Source of the DNA: Actinomycetota bacterium
GTDB lineage: Bacteria > Actinomycetota > Thermoleophilia > Solirubrobacterales > Solirubrobacteraceae
Length of the DNA stretch: 6,235 bases
NCBI GenBank assembly: GCA_019348575.1
Contig: JAHWJE010000108.1
Location: forward strand, 1-6,235
Reading direction: 5' to 3'
Position numbers and translations under genes: made by a program. Shown here piece after piece: positions 5,761 to 6,235 of this stretch; positions within the stretch are counted from its first letter, which is position 1; each line of letters begins with the position of its first letter. The notes under the pieces are model-generated. The model was not told where the DNA came from. It made no database searches and saw nothing but the letters and a program-made list of their open reading frames with translations.

Positions 5761-6235
5761 GCGGTCCTCCCAGACCTCGCGCATCAGCTGTGCGGCGTGG
5801 TCGAGGTCCGGCTCCGCCCAGCGACCCTCGGCCGGGTAGTTCTCCCCCTCGGGGCCCACGTCGGTCATCTCGTAGCGCACGAGGTAGGAGTTCTCGGAGC
5901 TCATGAAGTCGAGGTTCGACGAGTAACCCGTCCCGATGACGGGCTTCCCCAGGGCCATGGCCTCGCCAAGGGTCAGACCAAAACCCTCCGAGCGGTGCAA
6001 CGACACGTAGCAGTCGCAGGCAGCCATGAGAGCAGCGCGCTCGGCCTCCGGTACGAACTGGTCGACCACGTGCACGTCGGGGCGGTCACCGGCCGCTTCC
6101 CGAAGCTGCACCAAGCGCTCAGGTTTGTAGTCGCCGTTAAAGCTCTTGAGCAAGAGGTGGGGGCCCTCCCCCGGCGCGAAGGCGCGCTTGAAAGCCTCAA
6201 GCAGTCCCAGCGGGTTCTTGCGCTGGAGCGTCGAG
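5761..6235 (-). CDS. GT4-type glycosyltransferase, C-terminal domain (5' end outside window; frame break at its 3' side)
   Basis: The frame is open from the right window edge, giving about 158 residues that begin STLQRKNPLGLLEAFKRAF. This is the nucleotide-sugar-binding half of a GT-B fold retaining glycosyltransferase of the GT4 (group 1) type. Visible landmarks are the QRKN-PLGLLEAF helix, LLLKSFNGD, a D-x-V-V-DQFVP strand, CDCYVSLHRSEGFGLTLGEA containing the E-x7-E motif, KPVIGTGYSSNLDF and the late WAEPDLDHAAQLMREVWED. It would transfer a sugar from a nucleotide donor to a lipid, polysaccharide or protein acceptor; the substrate cannot be told. The N-terminal acceptor domain lies outside the window. 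After EVWEDR the frame turns into arginine-rich nonsense, and the coding signal passes to the next frame. Third positions contain more A/T here than in neighbouring genes (TTT, AAA, CCT, CTT, GGT codons), most clearly above about 6000. Confidence 0.86.

Noticed and set aside
6159..6172. GGGGG/CCCCC inverted repeat with a four-base loop
   Set aside because: Short homopolymer arms inside conserved glycosyltransferase coding sequence; expected by chance at this GC and not at a gene boundary.
4498..6235. A single fused glycosyltransferase-GluQRS protein, since one minus-strand frame stays open throughout
   Set aside because: The stretch between about 5418 and 5760 in this frame is arginine-rich with poor codon use, while the neighbouring frame over the same bases is clearly coding-like and ends in a stop right at the gluQRS start. 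The continuous frame is a coincidence of high GC.

Overview
The window is very GC-rich, with strong G/C preference at third codon positions, frequent GTG/TTG starts and tightly packed genes. The protein types fit a high-GC actinomycete. My best guess is class Thermoleophilia (Solirubrobacterales-like), but this is inference from overall protein and sequence style, not from a marker gene.

Left part, plus strand (1-3053). The window opens in the last 26 codons of an upstream gene whose tail resembles an MMPL/RND-type transporter. A perfect GC-rich hairpin follows, and then a compact signalling cassette: a membrane histidine kinase (CHASE3-like sensor, HAMP, HisKA, HATPase), a lipoprotein of the glycine-betaine/osmoprotectant substrate-binding family, and a stand-alone CheY-like receiver. 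The kinase stop and the lipoprotein start share one base. The receiver follows 34 bases later and may have its own promoter. No ABC permease or ATPase is present, so the binding protein looks like a possible extracytoplasmic co-sensor. This cassette is the best candidate here for an under-described system.

Middle (3054-3126). This short convergent intergenic gap contains a 17-bp tandem duplication that spans the receiver's stop codon. A 22-bp perfect palindrome lies just beyond it, inside the 3' end of rnd.

Right part, minus strand (3127-6235). Reading in the direction of transcription, there is a GT4-type glycosyltransferase (cut by the window edge), an apparent +1 frame break near 5760 into a coding-like 114-residue tail of unknown nature, then gluQRS (glutamyl-queuosine tRNA-Asp synthetase), a 60-residue two-helix membrane protein, and rnd (ribonuclease D). 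The gluQRS/membrane-protein junction is an ATGA overlap. The tail/gluQRS junction is an unusual CTGA overlap with no standard start codon available. gluQRS and rnd both act on tRNA (Q34 glutamylation and 3'-end trimming), so this looks like a tRNA-metabolism operon with a small membrane protein inside.

No stretch over 300 bases lacks a gene. I saw no tRNA, rRNA, CRISPR array, insertion sequence or recognisable riboswitch.
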